DNA from: an uncultured Lachnospiraceae bacterium
GTDB taxonomy: Bacteria; Bacillota; Clostridia; Lachnospirales; Lachnospiraceae
Length of the DNA: 18,053 nt
Direction of reading: 5' to 3'
Assembly: GCA_910578795.1 (NCBI GenBank)
Contig: CAJTSD010000060.1
Coordinates: forward strand, 1-18,053
The notes under the pieces are model-generated. The model did no database searches. It saw only the letters and a program-made list of their open reading frames with translations, and was not told the origin of the DNA. Of the stretch, positions 1-7,217 are shown one piece after another. The position numbers were made by a program, and so were the translations under genes. Position 1 is the first letter of the stretch, and every line of letters starts with the position of its first letter.

Positions 1-34
<34 letters not shown>

Positions 35-36
35 AT

Positions 37-70
37 GCTAGATATCAATAATATCTAGCTTTATTATATA
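37..70 (+). terminator. Perfect 9-bp hairpin between the two tRNA genes
   Basis: GCTAGATAT (37-45) and ATATCTAGC (51-59) form a perfect stem with loop CAATA, followed by a T/A-rich tract (60-70). It starts three bases after the CCA of the first tRNA and ends 12 bases before the second. It could be a weak intrinsic terminator or a processing hairpin in a tRNA transcript; the T tract is interrupted by A residues. Confidence 0.45.
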
Positions 71-71
71 T

Positions 72-162
72 GGAGGCTTACCCAAGTGGCTGAAGGGGAC
101 AGTTTGCTAAACTGTTAGGGTTCGCAAGGGCCGCGAGGGTTCAAATCCCTCAGCTTCCGCCA
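72..162 (+). tRNA. tRNA-Ser(GCU)
   Basis: This is a complete class II tRNA. The 5' acceptor strand GGAGGCT (72-78) pairs with AGCTTCC (152-158), with one G-T wobble. The anticodon loop TTGCTAA (104-110) carries anticodon GCT (106-108) between stems ACAGT and ACTGT. A long variable arm (about 116-135), typical of serine tRNAs, precedes the T arm GAGGG/TTCAAAT/CCCTC. Discriminator G159 and CCA (160-162) are encoded. It reads AGC/AGU serine codons. Confidence 0.95.
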
Positions 163-203
163 AAAATAATATAAAGCTATAATGGCATTATATTATTTTT
201 TTA
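163..203 (+). terminator. Intrinsic terminator after tRNA-Ser
   Basis: An AT-only stem pairs 164-174 (AAATAATATAA) with 188-198 (TTATATTATTT) around a 13-base loop and runs into a T tract (196-202). It begins directly after the CCA of the tRNA, where a tRNA transcript would end. The stem has no GC pairs, so strength is uncertain, but placement and U tract fit. Confidence 0.65.
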
Positions 204-318
204 TTATATAATATTAAGGTAGCTATTTTAAATTGTAGAGTAAAATATTAATGTTTTTCATAGAAAAAAACTCTTTTATTAAGAAAATATTACTTATATG
301 AATATTTGGTGTAAATTA

Positions 319-346
319 TTGACAATAATATAAAAGACTTTTTAAA
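319..346 (+). promoter_or_regulatory. Probable sigma-A promoter for the MATE/two-component operon
   Basis: A perfect -35 hexamer TTGACA (319-324) is followed after 16 bases by TTTAAA (341-346), a 4/6 match to the -10 consensus. It lies in an AT-rich gap about 50 bases before the first gene. The -35 is convincing and the -10 weak; no other candidate in the gap is better. Confidence 0.5.
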
Positions 347-397
347 CATTATGAAGAACAAAAATTAGATAGTACTTATAGAATGGAGCATGATAAT

Positions 398-1783
398 GTG
401 AATACAAAAACAGACAAGAGGACAAGTTTATTTGAATATGTGCCAATTCCGAAAGCAGTAGTGACATTGTGTGTGCCGACGATTATCAGCTCTCTTGTCA
501 TGGTGCTTTATAATTTGGCGGACACATATTTTGTGGGAATGTTAAATGATCCTGTGCAAAATGCGGCAGTAACGCTTGCGGGTCCCGTTTTGCTTGCTTT
601 TAATGCAGTAAATAACCTGTTTGGAGTGGGAACCTCCAGTATGATGAGCAGGGCGCTTGGACGCAAGGACTACGATACGGTCCACAAAAGTTCGGCGTTT
701 GGATTTTACTGTGCACTGCTTTGTGGTGTTATTTTTTCCATAATTTGTACACTTGGAAAGCTGCCGCTTTTGGCACTTCTTGGGGCGGATGACGTAACAA
801 GGGAAGCAACTTCTGCTTATATGCTGTGGACTGTTACCTGCGGCGCAGCTCCAGCTATCCTAAATGTGGTTATGGCATATTTGGTACGTTCTGAAGGAGC
901 ATCCCTTCATGCGAGTATCGGAACAATGAGCGGATGTTTGTTAAACATTGTATTGGATCCAATATTTATTCTTCCATGGGGATTTAATATGGGTGCAGCG
1001 GGTGCGGGACTTGCTACGTTTCTTTCCAACTGTGTGGCATGCCTGTATTTCTTTGTATTGTTGTATGTCAGAAGAAATAGCACGTGCGTTTGTATTAAAC
1101 CAAGCCAGTTTTGTCTGCGCAAGCACATTGTGCTTGGCGTATTCGGTGTTGGGATTCCAGCGTCCATACAAAACCTTCTAAACGTGACAGGCATGACGAT
1201 TTTAAATAATTTTACGTCGGCATTCGGTGCGGACGCGGTGGCGGCGATGGGAATTACGCAGAAAATCTACATGGTGCCGATGTACGTCTGCACGGGTATT
1301 TCACAGGGAATTATGCCTTTGGTAAGCTATAATTATGCCAGTGGAAACCGGAAACGGATGAGGTCATCCATTGTCTTTTCGGGCGGTATCAGCGTTGGGT
1401 TTATCACGGCGGCGGCGCTGTTTTTCTTTGTAGGAGCCGATGGTGTTGTGCGGTTCTTTATGGACAATGTTTCGATTATCGGGTATGGTGTACGGTTTTT
1501 AAGAGGCTTTTGTTTGGGGCTGCCGTTTTTGTGCATGGACTTTTTGGCGGTCGGCGTTTTTCAGGCGCTTGGCTTTGGAAAGAAAGCGCTTGTATTTGCC
1601 ATTATGAGAAAAATTGTGTTGGAGATACCGGCATTGTTTCTGTTGAATTTTCTGTTTCCGCTTTATGGACTTGCTTATGCGCAATTTGTTGCGGAGTTTG
1701 TACTTGCAGTGGCGGCGATAGTTGAGTTATATTTGATTTTTAATAAATTGGAGAAAAAATTGGTGGATATTGAGGATGTATAA
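398..1783 (+). CDS. MATE family multidrug efflux transporter
   Basis: This is an integral membrane antiporter of the MATE family (MepA/DinF-like), expected to export drugs or cationic compounds using an Na+ or H+ gradient. The protein is about 460 residues, normal for MATE, with about 12 hydrophobic segments in two related halves. Typical features include the N-terminal helix region around LYNLADTYFVG and a second half opening with PASIQNLLNVTGMTILNN. Start choice: an ATG at 383 has no ribosome binding site, whereas GTG at 398, in the same frame, has GGAG (385-388) nine bases upstream, so I prefer GTG (461 residues instead of 466). The response regulator gene begins 12 bases after the stop, so the pump and regulator are probably co-transcribed. 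The transported substrate cannot be read from the sequence. Confidence 0.92.
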   Translation: MNTKTDKRTSLFEYVPIPKAVVTLCVPTIISSLVMVLYNLADTYFVGMLNDPVQNAAVTLAGPVLLAFNAVNNLFGVGTSSMMSRALGRKDYDTVHKSSAFGFYCALLCGVIFSIICTLGKLPLLALLGADDVTREATSAYMLWTVTCGAAPAILNVVMAYLVRSEGASLHASIGTMSGCLLNIVLDPIFILPWGFNMGAAGAGLATFLSNCVACLYFFVLLYVRRNSTCVCIKPSQFCLRKHIVLGVFGVGIPASIQNLLNVTGMTILNNFTSAFGADAVAAMGITQKIYMVPMYVCTGISQGIMPLVSYNYASGNRKRMRSSIVFSGGISVGFITAAALFFFVGADGVVRFFMDNVSIIGYGVRFLRGFCLGLPFLCMDFLAVGVFQALGFGKKALVFAIMRKIVLEIPALFLLNFLFPLYGLAYAQFVAEFVLAVAAIVELYLIFNKLEKKLVDIEDV

Positions 1784-1795
1784 CGGAAGCATTTT

Positions 1796-2488
1796 ATGGC
1801 GTATATTTTAAATGTGGAAGACGAAAAGAATATGCAGGACATCATCGCGGAATATATGCATAAGGGCGGGCACACCTGCTTTACGGCAGACGACGGAGTC
1901 GATGCGCTGATGATATTGAAAAATAATCCCATGGATTTGATGATACTGGATCTGATGATGCCGCATATTGACGGATTTAGCGTATGCAAAACGGCGCGGG
2001 AAATGAGCAGTTTGCCAATCATTATGCTGACGGCAAAAAGTGATGAGGAAGATAAATTAAAGGGCTACGAATACGGCGCGGACGACTATATGACAAAACC
2101 GTTCAGCCCCAAAGTACTGCTTGCAAAGGCAAATGCCCTGCTGCGCCGTGCGATTGTAATGCCTGCGGGCGCAGTTGGCAGTACGCTGAAAAATACGATA
2201 AGTTTGGGGAAAATAACGATAAACTTGGCAGCGCATAAAGTGTTTTTGGACGGAGCGGAAATCACACTGACCCACAAAGAATACGAATTGCTGCATTTTT
2301 TTATGACCAATCCTGAGCAGATTTTTTCGCGGGAACAATTGCTAAACCGCATTTGGGGATATGATTACCAAGGCAATACGCGGACGGTAGACACGCATAT
2401 CAAAACACTACGACAGAAGCTGGGCAGTGAGGGAAAATGTATCGTAACGCTTATCCGTTCAGGATATAAATTCGAGGGAGCAAAATGA
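1796..2488 (+). CDS. OmpR/PhoB-family response regulator
   Basis: This is the DNA-binding half of a two-component system. Residues 1-118 form a receiver domain: acidic pocket E8-D9-E10, phosphoacceptor D52 in MILDLMMPHIDG, T79 in IIMLTA and K101 in YMTKPF. Residues about 130-230 form a winged-helix effector domain ending in the usual TVDTHIKTLRQKLG and RSGYKFE motifs. The length of 230 residues is standard for the family. GGAAG lies 6 bases before the ATG. The stop overlaps ATG 2485, the expected start of the kinase, indicating translational coupling. Regulators of this type next to ABC-2 exporters often control transporter genes in response to antimicrobial peptides; here the closest intact transporter gene is the MATE pump, so that or the broken exporter downstream would be the natural target (inference). 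Confidence 0.95.
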   Translation: MAYILNVEDEKNMQDIIAEYMHKGGHTCFTADDGVDALMILKNNPMDLMILDLMMPHIDGFSVCKTAREMSSLPIIMLTAKSDEEDKLKGYEYGADDYMTKPFSPKVLLAKANALLRRAIVMPAGAVGSTLKNTISLGKITINLAAHKVFLDGAEITLTHKEYELLHFFMTNPEQIFSREQLLNRIWGYDYQGNTRTVDTHIKTLRQKLGSEGKCIVTLIRSGYKFEGAK

Positions 2489-2562
2489 AAGAACATTTTT
2501 CACTCCGCTGTGTGCGGAAAAAATCATTATGGTTTCAAAGTTTGCAGGTATTCTCTTATTGA
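2485..2562 (+). pseudogene. Displaced N-terminus of the histidine kinase (frameshift)
   Basis: ATG 2485 overlaps the regulator stop (ATGA) and has a good site GAGGGAG (2474-2480), so it is the expected kinase start. It encodes MKEHFSLRCVRKKSLWFQ and then leaves the kinase frame, ending at TGA 2560-2562. Adding one base near the AAA at 2537-2539 would read LWFQK directly into FAGILLL of the kinase. This is either a real one-base deletion or a sequencing error. Confidence 0.55.
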
Positions 2563-3554
2563 TTTCCTATGTTGTTTCAATTCGGTTACCTTTCAGCGAG
2601 GAGCATTCTTTTTTATTGTGGATTGTGTTTGTCATTTTATTGATTGTTTTGATTGATTATCTGCTGGGACGCTTTATTTCCAAGCCGATTGATCAAATCT
2701 GCGAAATGGCGCATCGTGCCGCGCGGCTGGACTTTTCGCGTCCATGCAGAATCACGTCAAACGATGAATTTGGGGAGCTTGCGGATAATTTGAACAAAAT
2801 GTCCGAAAATTTGCAGGATACGCTTGGAAAACTGGAAGCGGCAAATATCCGGCTGGAACAAGATGTGCGGCAGGAACGAAAGCTTTTAAGGGAACGTAAG
2901 GAATTAACAGACCGTCTTTCCCATGAGATGAAAACACCGTTAGGAGTGATTCGTGCATACGCAGAGGGAATACAGGACGAAACGGACGAAGAAAAAAGGC
3001 AGAGATATGCAGGGATCATCATATCGGAAACGGAACGAATGAGCACACTAATCGGGACATTGCTGGATTTGTCCGCATTGGAAAACGGAGCGGTATCTTT
3101 GGTTTCGGAACGGTTTGATTTTGTGGAATTTGTAGAAACCATAGCCGGACGTTTGCTGATTGATATGCCGGAAACCGATTTTATATTGCAGTATGAGCTT
3201 CCGGAGGAAAAAATTTTTGTTGATACGGATAAGCAGCGTATGGAACAGGTCTTAAATAATTTGATTGTCAATGCGAAAAAGAATGTATCTCCAAACGGTA
3301 TGTTACGCTTATCCTTAGTAGAGCAGGACGGAGGGCTTTGCTTTTCCGTTTATAATCAGGGGAATTGCATACCGCCGGAAAATCTGTCTAAAATTTGGGA
3401 GCTGTTTTATCGTGATAAAAATACAAAATACAGTGGTTCGGGATTAGGTCTTGCGATTACTGCACAGATTTTAACTATGCAGAATTTGGAGTATGGAGCG
3501 GAAAATTTACCGGACGGCGTTCGTTTTTTCTTCTCGATTCCGACTATAAAATAG
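2529..3554 (+). CDS. Sensor histidine kinase, short extracellular loop, N-terminus frameshifted
   Basis: This is the membrane sensor partner of the preceding regulator. From ATG 2529 (341 residues) it has two membrane segments (about 5-19 and 28-47) joined by only about 9 residues, a HAMP linker (about 48-100), the H box LSHEMKTPL with H132, the N box VLNNLIVNAKK (about 241-251), a degenerate G1 box (YNQGNCI) and the G2 box GSGLGLAI (303-310). So short a loop resembles Firmicute intramembrane-sensing kinases, which often detect cell-envelope antibiotics with a partner ABC transporter. ATG 2529 has only a weak site (GGAAA, 2516-2520); the likely ancestral start is ATG 2485, one base out of frame. 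The conserved catalytic core is intact, so a product from 2529 could be functional, but its first helix lacks the positive N-terminal tail. Confidence 0.85.
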   Translation: MVSKFAGILLLISYVVSIRLPFSEEHSFLLWIVFVILLIVLIDYLLGRFISKPIDQICEMAHRAARLDFSRPCRITSNDEFGELADNLNKMSENLQDTLGKLEAANIRLEQDVRQERKLLRERKELTDRLSHEMKTPLGVIRAYAEGIQDETDEEKRQRYAGIIISETERMSTLIGTLLDLSALENGAVSLVSERFDFVEFVETIAGRLLIDMPETDFILQYELPEEKIFVDTDKQRMEQVLNNLIVNAKKNVSPNGMLRLSLVEQDGGLCFSVYNQGNCIPPENLSKIWELFYRDKNTKYSGSGLGLAITAQILTMQNLEYGAENLPDGVRFFFSIPTIK

Positions 3555-3575
3555 GAGTTAAAATAAGGGTTTCTT

Positions 3576-3608
3576 AAAAAAACGCAGGTTTTGGGCTTGC
3601 GTTTTTTT
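3576..3608 (+). terminator. Strong intrinsic terminator after the kinase gene
   Basis: AAAAAAACGCA (3576-3586) pairs perfectly with TGCGTTTTTTT (3598-3608), extended by two more pairs (one G-T) around a TTTTGGG loop. The 3' arm is itself the T run. It lies 22 bases after the kinase stop, ends the MATE/two-component transcript and separates it from the exporter remnants. Confidence 0.85.
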
Positions 3609-3686
3609 CACGTCGATTTCACAGCAGCCACACACGGATTTCACCTCGTCCTTTTATACTGAAGAAAATAAATAACGAGGGGTGCG

Positions 3687-4058
3687 ACCAGCGGGCTTGA
3701 CCCGTCCGGCGCCGTTTTGTTCCGCAGGATTATCGAAGAGGAGCGAAAGAAGGGCACAACCGTATTTTTAACCACACATAATATGCTCGACGCGGATTTG
3801 CTTTGTGACAGGGTGGCTTTTATTGTAAACGGAACAATTGCTGCATTGGATACACCAAAGAAATTGAAAGAGCAAAACAGCAGCCGGCGTGTTCGGATCG
3901 TTTATTTGCATCAGGGCAGGCGCGAAGAGAAAATCATTGAAATACCGGAATTAGAAAGCGGAATTCCTTTTGCGTATGATGAACTTATCAGTATTCATTC
4001 GGAGGAACCGACGTTGGAGGAGATGTTTATCCAATATACCGGGAGGGGGTTATCCTGA
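3687..4058 (+). pseudogene. ABC transporter ATPase, C-terminal remnant
   Basis: The open frame reads TSGLDPSGAVLFRRIIEEER, then VFLTTHNMLDADLLCDRVAF and a normal C-terminal tail, ending at TGA 4056-4058. TSGLDP is the D-loop end of the Walker B region and H in TTHNM is the switch histidine. Everything before it is absent: Walker A, Q loop, LSGGQ signature and the Walker B aspartate/glutamate, or about the first 150 residues of a normal ~290-residue protein. Upstream in frame is a TAA at 3669-3671 and no start with a ribosome binding site; TTG 3717 is the first possible one. The homologous part begins abruptly near 3687, so this is a deletion remnant, not a small gene. It cannot bind ATP. The next gene overlaps its stop (TGATG), preserving the old operon structure. 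Confidence 0.85.
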
Positions 4059-5035
4059 TGTGGGGAAATTTTTATTCTTTATTTAAGAAAGACTGGCGTA
4101 TGATGCTGGACGGAAAATTTTTTCTGGTTGCGTTTGGCTCACTGGTTCTTTATACCGTTTTTATCAATTTTGGGTATATCCGTTTTATGAATGAAGCGCT
4201 TTACAAGGTATACCTGTATGATCCGGACGGGACACAGCAGGAAGTGTCGGAACGGATTTTTCGCGTGGCATCATTGCAAGAATTGGAGGTGGCGCTTTTG
4301 GCAGATGCAAACGGTGTAGGAATTGATGCCAGTTTAGGTACTCCTGATATTATCATGTATTTTGGCAGCAAAAAAGCGGATCATCACAGGGCTGACTATG
4401 CGTTGTCACTGCTTGATTGCGATGATGCATACACTGCCCGGATAATAGGTACCAATACGCGGGAACAAAAGCAGCGAAAAGAACTGTTATGCAAACTGTT
4501 GTTCATAGAAATTGTTGCGGTCGGTTTTTGGGGGATTGCATCGGTACTGTTCAAAGAAAAACAAATGGGGGTTGTCCGTGTCCATGTGGTTCTGCCGTTT
4601 CAAAAGGGATTCTTTATTCTGTCAAAAATAGTGGTTTTTCTGCTTGCTGATTTACTGTTTGCGGTGTTGCTGCTGAATATTGGATTTCCCGATGCAGCCG
4701 GTATTTTGCCTGCGGTGCTGGTGCAGACTGCGGTTTTGTCATTGATTATGGCGCTTACGGGATTTGGATGTACGATGTTGTTGAAGGATTTCAGGCAGTT
4801 TTCCCTTGCTTATCTGCTGATTGCCGTTTTTGCGGGTGCGCCCGTCTTTTTGTCGGCAAATACTTCCGTAAAAATGGATTGGATAAACTGGCATCCGTTT
4901 TATTATGTTTATATGGGGCTTAAAAATGCGTATTTCGGGACGCCTGTAACGCGTCCTGTTTACTATGGATTCGCTGTTTGCGGCATTGCGGTTGGTTTTT
5001 TGATTGTTTATGTTGTATTTCGTGGGGAACTGTGA
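4058..5035 (+). CDS. ABC-2 type transporter permease subunit
   Basis: This 325-residue membrane protein has one N-terminal membrane helix (about 20-40), a roughly 100-residue extracytoplasmic segment, then five or six helices (about 150-320), the usual shape of ABC-2 exporter permeases. The juxtamembrane FKEKQMGVVRVHVVLPFQKG resembles the coupling region after helix 2 in this family. The start is an ATG overlapping the stop of the ATPase remnant, with a purine-rich GGGAGGGGG about 9 bases ahead. The frame looks intact, but its ATPase is truncated and its partner permease is broken, so it is probably an orphan on the way to loss unless an ATPase is supplied elsewhere. The original cargo (peptide, bacteriocin or drug) cannot be told from the sequence. 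Confidence 0.75.
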   Translation: MWGNFYSLFKKDWRMMLDGKFFLVAFGSLVLYTVFINFGYIRFMNEALYKVYLYDPDGTQQEVSERIFRVASLQELEVALLADANGVGIDASLGTPDIIMYFGSKKADHHRADYALSLLDCDDAYTARIIGTNTREQKQRKELLCKLLFIEIVAVGFWGIASVLFKEKQMGVVRVHVVLPFQKGFFILSKIVVFLLADLLFAVLLLNIGFPDAAGILPAVLVQTAVLSLIMALTGFGCTMLLKDFRQFSLAYLLIAVFAGAPVFLSANTSVKMDWINWHPFYYVYMGLKNAYFGTPVTRPVYYGFAVCGIAVGFLIVYVVFRGEL

Positions 5036-5049
5036 AAGGAGGACTGACG

Positions 5050-5852
5050 ATGAGCGGTTTGTTTTATCAGCTCAAAAGTGTGTGGAAAGACAAATTTTGT
5101 ATGTTGTGTTTTTTACTGCCGATAATCGTTGGATCAGCCCTGAATTTAGTTGACGGGATTGATCTTTCTTCCGTGGCGGAGTTTCATTTTGGGGTATTGG
5201 AAGGGGAGCTGCCTGACGGGACAATTTTGTGGCTGGAGCGGTATGGCACGGTGACTGCATATCAAACACAGGAAGAATTGACCGATGCAATTAAGGAACC
5301 GTCGACAAACGTGATTGGCGTAGAAGGGGACGGCAATGGCATTCGGACAATGGTATCCGGCGATGAACTGGACCTGTTTCGTCAAACGGCGGATACGCTG
5401 CCCGCATTATACAGGGGGAGGGAACACGCGGGGCAAATCAAGGTCACTGTTTTAGAACGTTCTGATATGATGGACGGACTGCAAAGAATTTTTATCGCGA
5501 TGACGTTACTTGTTGCGATGTTTATGGGGTGTACGTTTAACGCCATGAATATCATTTCGGAAAAGGAAAACGGCGTTGCGTTTGTCAATCAGATTTTGCC
5601 GATGACACGAAGGGGGTATGTTATCCAAAAAATTTTCGTGGGCTATATCTGTGGAAGTTTGTCCGCTGTTCTTGCAGCTTTGCTTTGTTTTCGGCTGCTT
5701 GCTATTTCGTGCCGTCCAATGCAACGTTTGAAGGTGTTATGAATTTAACGAACGGTTCTGCGGCGGTTGGGAAGAATTTGCTTATTCTTATGGGGAATTG
5801 TGTGATATGGGGAGTGTTTTATCGTTTTATTATGAAACATGCTAAGTCGTAG
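5050..5852 (+). pseudogene. Second ABC-2 permease, frameshifted and internally shortened
   Basis: A strong AAAGGAGG precedes ATG 5050. The frame encodes an N-terminal helix, an extracellular domain and two helices around FIAMTLLVAMFMGCTFNAMN, with the coupling segment SEKENGVAFVNQILPMTRRG, then breaks near 5695-5705 and stops at TGA 5740-5742. In another frame the protein clearly resumes as YFVPSNATFEGVMNLTNG and ends with a last helix (LLILMGNCVIWGVFYRF) at TAG 5850-5852. The two pieces total about 265 residues, while the sister permease has 325, and helices expected between them are missing, so an internal deletion that also shifted the frame is likelier than a point indel. The fold would be incomplete. 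It is the third damaged gene of this exporter cluster. Confidence 0.8.
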
Positions 5853-5892
5853 GGAGGATTGCGGATAGCAAAAAGAAAGCCGTAGAATGTAG

Positions 5893-5938
5893 AGGATTTC
5901 AGTATTTTATGAGTGACGTATTTGAAATATAAAATCCT
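5893..5938 (+). repeat. Imperfect inverted repeat after the exporter remnants
   Basis: AGGATTT (5893-5899) pairs with AAATCCT (5932-5938), and inside it TATTT (5903-5907) with AAATA (5925-5929). It lies between the exporter remnants and ychF, and no clean T run follows. It may be a decayed terminator of the exporter operon; apart from the ychF promoter I see nothing else in 5853-6038. Confidence 0.3.
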
Positions 5939-5942
5939 GCAA

Positions 5943-5971
5943 TTTACTTTTGAGATATGATATGCTATACT
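5943..5971 (+). promoter_or_regulatory. Extended -10 promoter for ychF
   Basis: TTTACT (5943-5948, 4/6 to the -35 consensus) is followed after 17 bases by TATACT (5966-5971, 5/6), preceded by TGC, the extended -10 motif. It is about 70 bases before the ychF start. Confidence 0.6.
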
Positions 5972-6038
5972 GTCATAGATATTTACAGTATCAGGACAGG
6001 CATGGAGATCGAGAACATTCAAAGGAGATTGAGATAAA

Positions 6039-7136
6039 ATGAAATTAGGAATCGTTGGACTTCCGAACGTCGGAAAAAGTACATTATTTAACTCATTGAC
6101 AAAGGCAGGCGCCGAGTCGGCGAACTATCCGTTCTGCACCATTGACCCGAATGTGGGGGTGGTGACGGTGCCGGACGAGCGGATTAAGCGTTTGGGTGAG
6201 TTGTATCATACGAAAAAGGTGACGCCTGCAGTGATTGAGTTTGTGGACATTGCGGGACTTGTAAAGGGTGCGTCCAAGGGCGAGGGGCTTGGCAATCAGT
6301 TTCTTGCCAATATCCGTGAGGTTGATGCGATTGTGCATGTGGTGCGCTGCTTTGAGGACGGCAATATCGTGCATGTTGACGGAAGCATCAATCCGCTTCG
6401 GGATATTGAAACGATTAATTTAGAGCTGATTTTTTCGGATATTGAAATTTTGGAGCGCCGCATCGCCAAGGTGTCAAGAGGCGCGAAAAACGACAAGGCA
6501 CAGGCGAAAGAGCTTGCGCTTGTGGAGCGCATTAAGGCGCATTTGGAGGAGGGAAAGCTTGCAAAGAGCTTTGTCACGGAGGACGAAGAAGAGGCTGTTT
6601 GGCGTAACGGATATAATCTTTTGACGGATAAGCCGGTGATTTTTGCGGCGAACGTAGCGGAGGACGATCTTGCGGACGACGGCGCGTCAAATGAGGGCGT
6701 GAAGGCGGTGCGGGAATATGCCGCAGGCGAGGGCTTTGGCGTCTTTGTGATTTGTGCGCAGATTGAGCAGGAGATTGCGGAGCTTGACGACGATGAAAAG
6801 CAGATGTTTTTGGAAGACCTTGGATTAAAAGAGTCCGGGTTGGATAAACTGATTGCAGCAAGCTATACGCTTTTGGGATTAATCAGTTTTCTGACGGCGG
6901 GCGAGGACGAATGCCGTGCATGGACCATTAAGGTTGGAACGAAGGCGCCGCAGGCGGCAGGAAAAATCCACACAGATTTCGAGCGTGGGTTTATCCGCGC
7001 GGAAGTAGTAAATTATGAGGATTTATTGGAAAACGGGTCTTTGTCCGCGGCAAGAGATAAGGGACTTGTGGGCTTAGAGGGCAAGGACTACGTGGTGAAG
7101 GACGGGGACGTCATTTTGTTTCGGTTTAATGTATAA
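6039..7136 (+). CDS. ychF: Redox-regulated/ribosome-binding ATPase-GTPase YchF (OLA1 family)
   Basis: YchF is a universally conserved cytosolic P-loop NTPase of the Obg group that binds ribosomes and prefers ATP to GTP in characterised members. The protein has 365 residues, the usual length. It shows the G1 P-loop GLPNVGKST (7-15), the G3 motif DIAGL (70-74) and, in place of the NKxD guanine motif, NVAE (205-208), which is the YchF hallmark linked to ATP use. A helical insert lies at about 130-200, and a C-terminal TGS domain (about 281-363) contains KVGTKAPQAAGKIHTDFERG. AAAGGAG precedes the ATG by about 11 bases, and the start MKLGIVGLPN is canonical. It appears to be a single gene with its own promoter; lgt follows after an 81-base gap containing an inverted repeat. 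Confidence 0.97.
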   Translation: MKLGIVGLPNVGKSTLFNSLTKAGAESANYPFCTIDPNVGVVTVPDERIKRLGELYHTKKVTPAVIEFVDIAGLVKGASKGEGLGNQFLANIREVDAIVHVVRCFEDGNIVHVDGSINPLRDIETINLELIFSDIEILERRIAKVSRGAKNDKAQAKELALVERIKAHLEEGKLAKSFVTEDEEEAVWRNGYNLLTDKPVIFAANVAEDDLADDGASNEGVKAVREYAAGEGFGVFVICAQIEQEIAELDDDEKQMFLEDLGLKESGLDKLIAASYTLLGLISFLTAGEDECRAWTIKVGTKAPQAAGKIHTDFERGFIRAEVVNYEDLLENGSLSAARDKGLVGLEGKDYVVKDGDVILFRFNV

Positions 7137-7162
7137 TGCAATTGGACAAAATGGTTCGGTTC

Positions 7163-7193
7163 CTGTAACGATGGCGGTATAAAATCGTTACAG
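7163..7193 (+). promoter_or_regulatory. Perfect 10-bp inverted repeat around a -10-like box, ychF-lgt gap
   Basis: CTGTAACGAT (7163-7172) and ATCGTTACAG (7184-7193) are exact inverted copies with an 11-base spacer. The spacer contains TATAAA (7178-7183), which could be a -10 box, but no good -35 lies 16-18 bases upstream. No T run follows, so it is not a standard terminator. It may be an operator for lgt or an RNA hairpin between the two genes. Confidence 0.45.
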
Positions 7194-7217
7194 ACTGTGT
7201 AAGAATGGAGGGTTATC

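Noticed and set aside
383..397. ATG 383 as start of the MATE gene
   Set aside because: It has no ribosome binding site, and its own second codon region supplies GGAG at ideal distance from the in-frame GTG 398.
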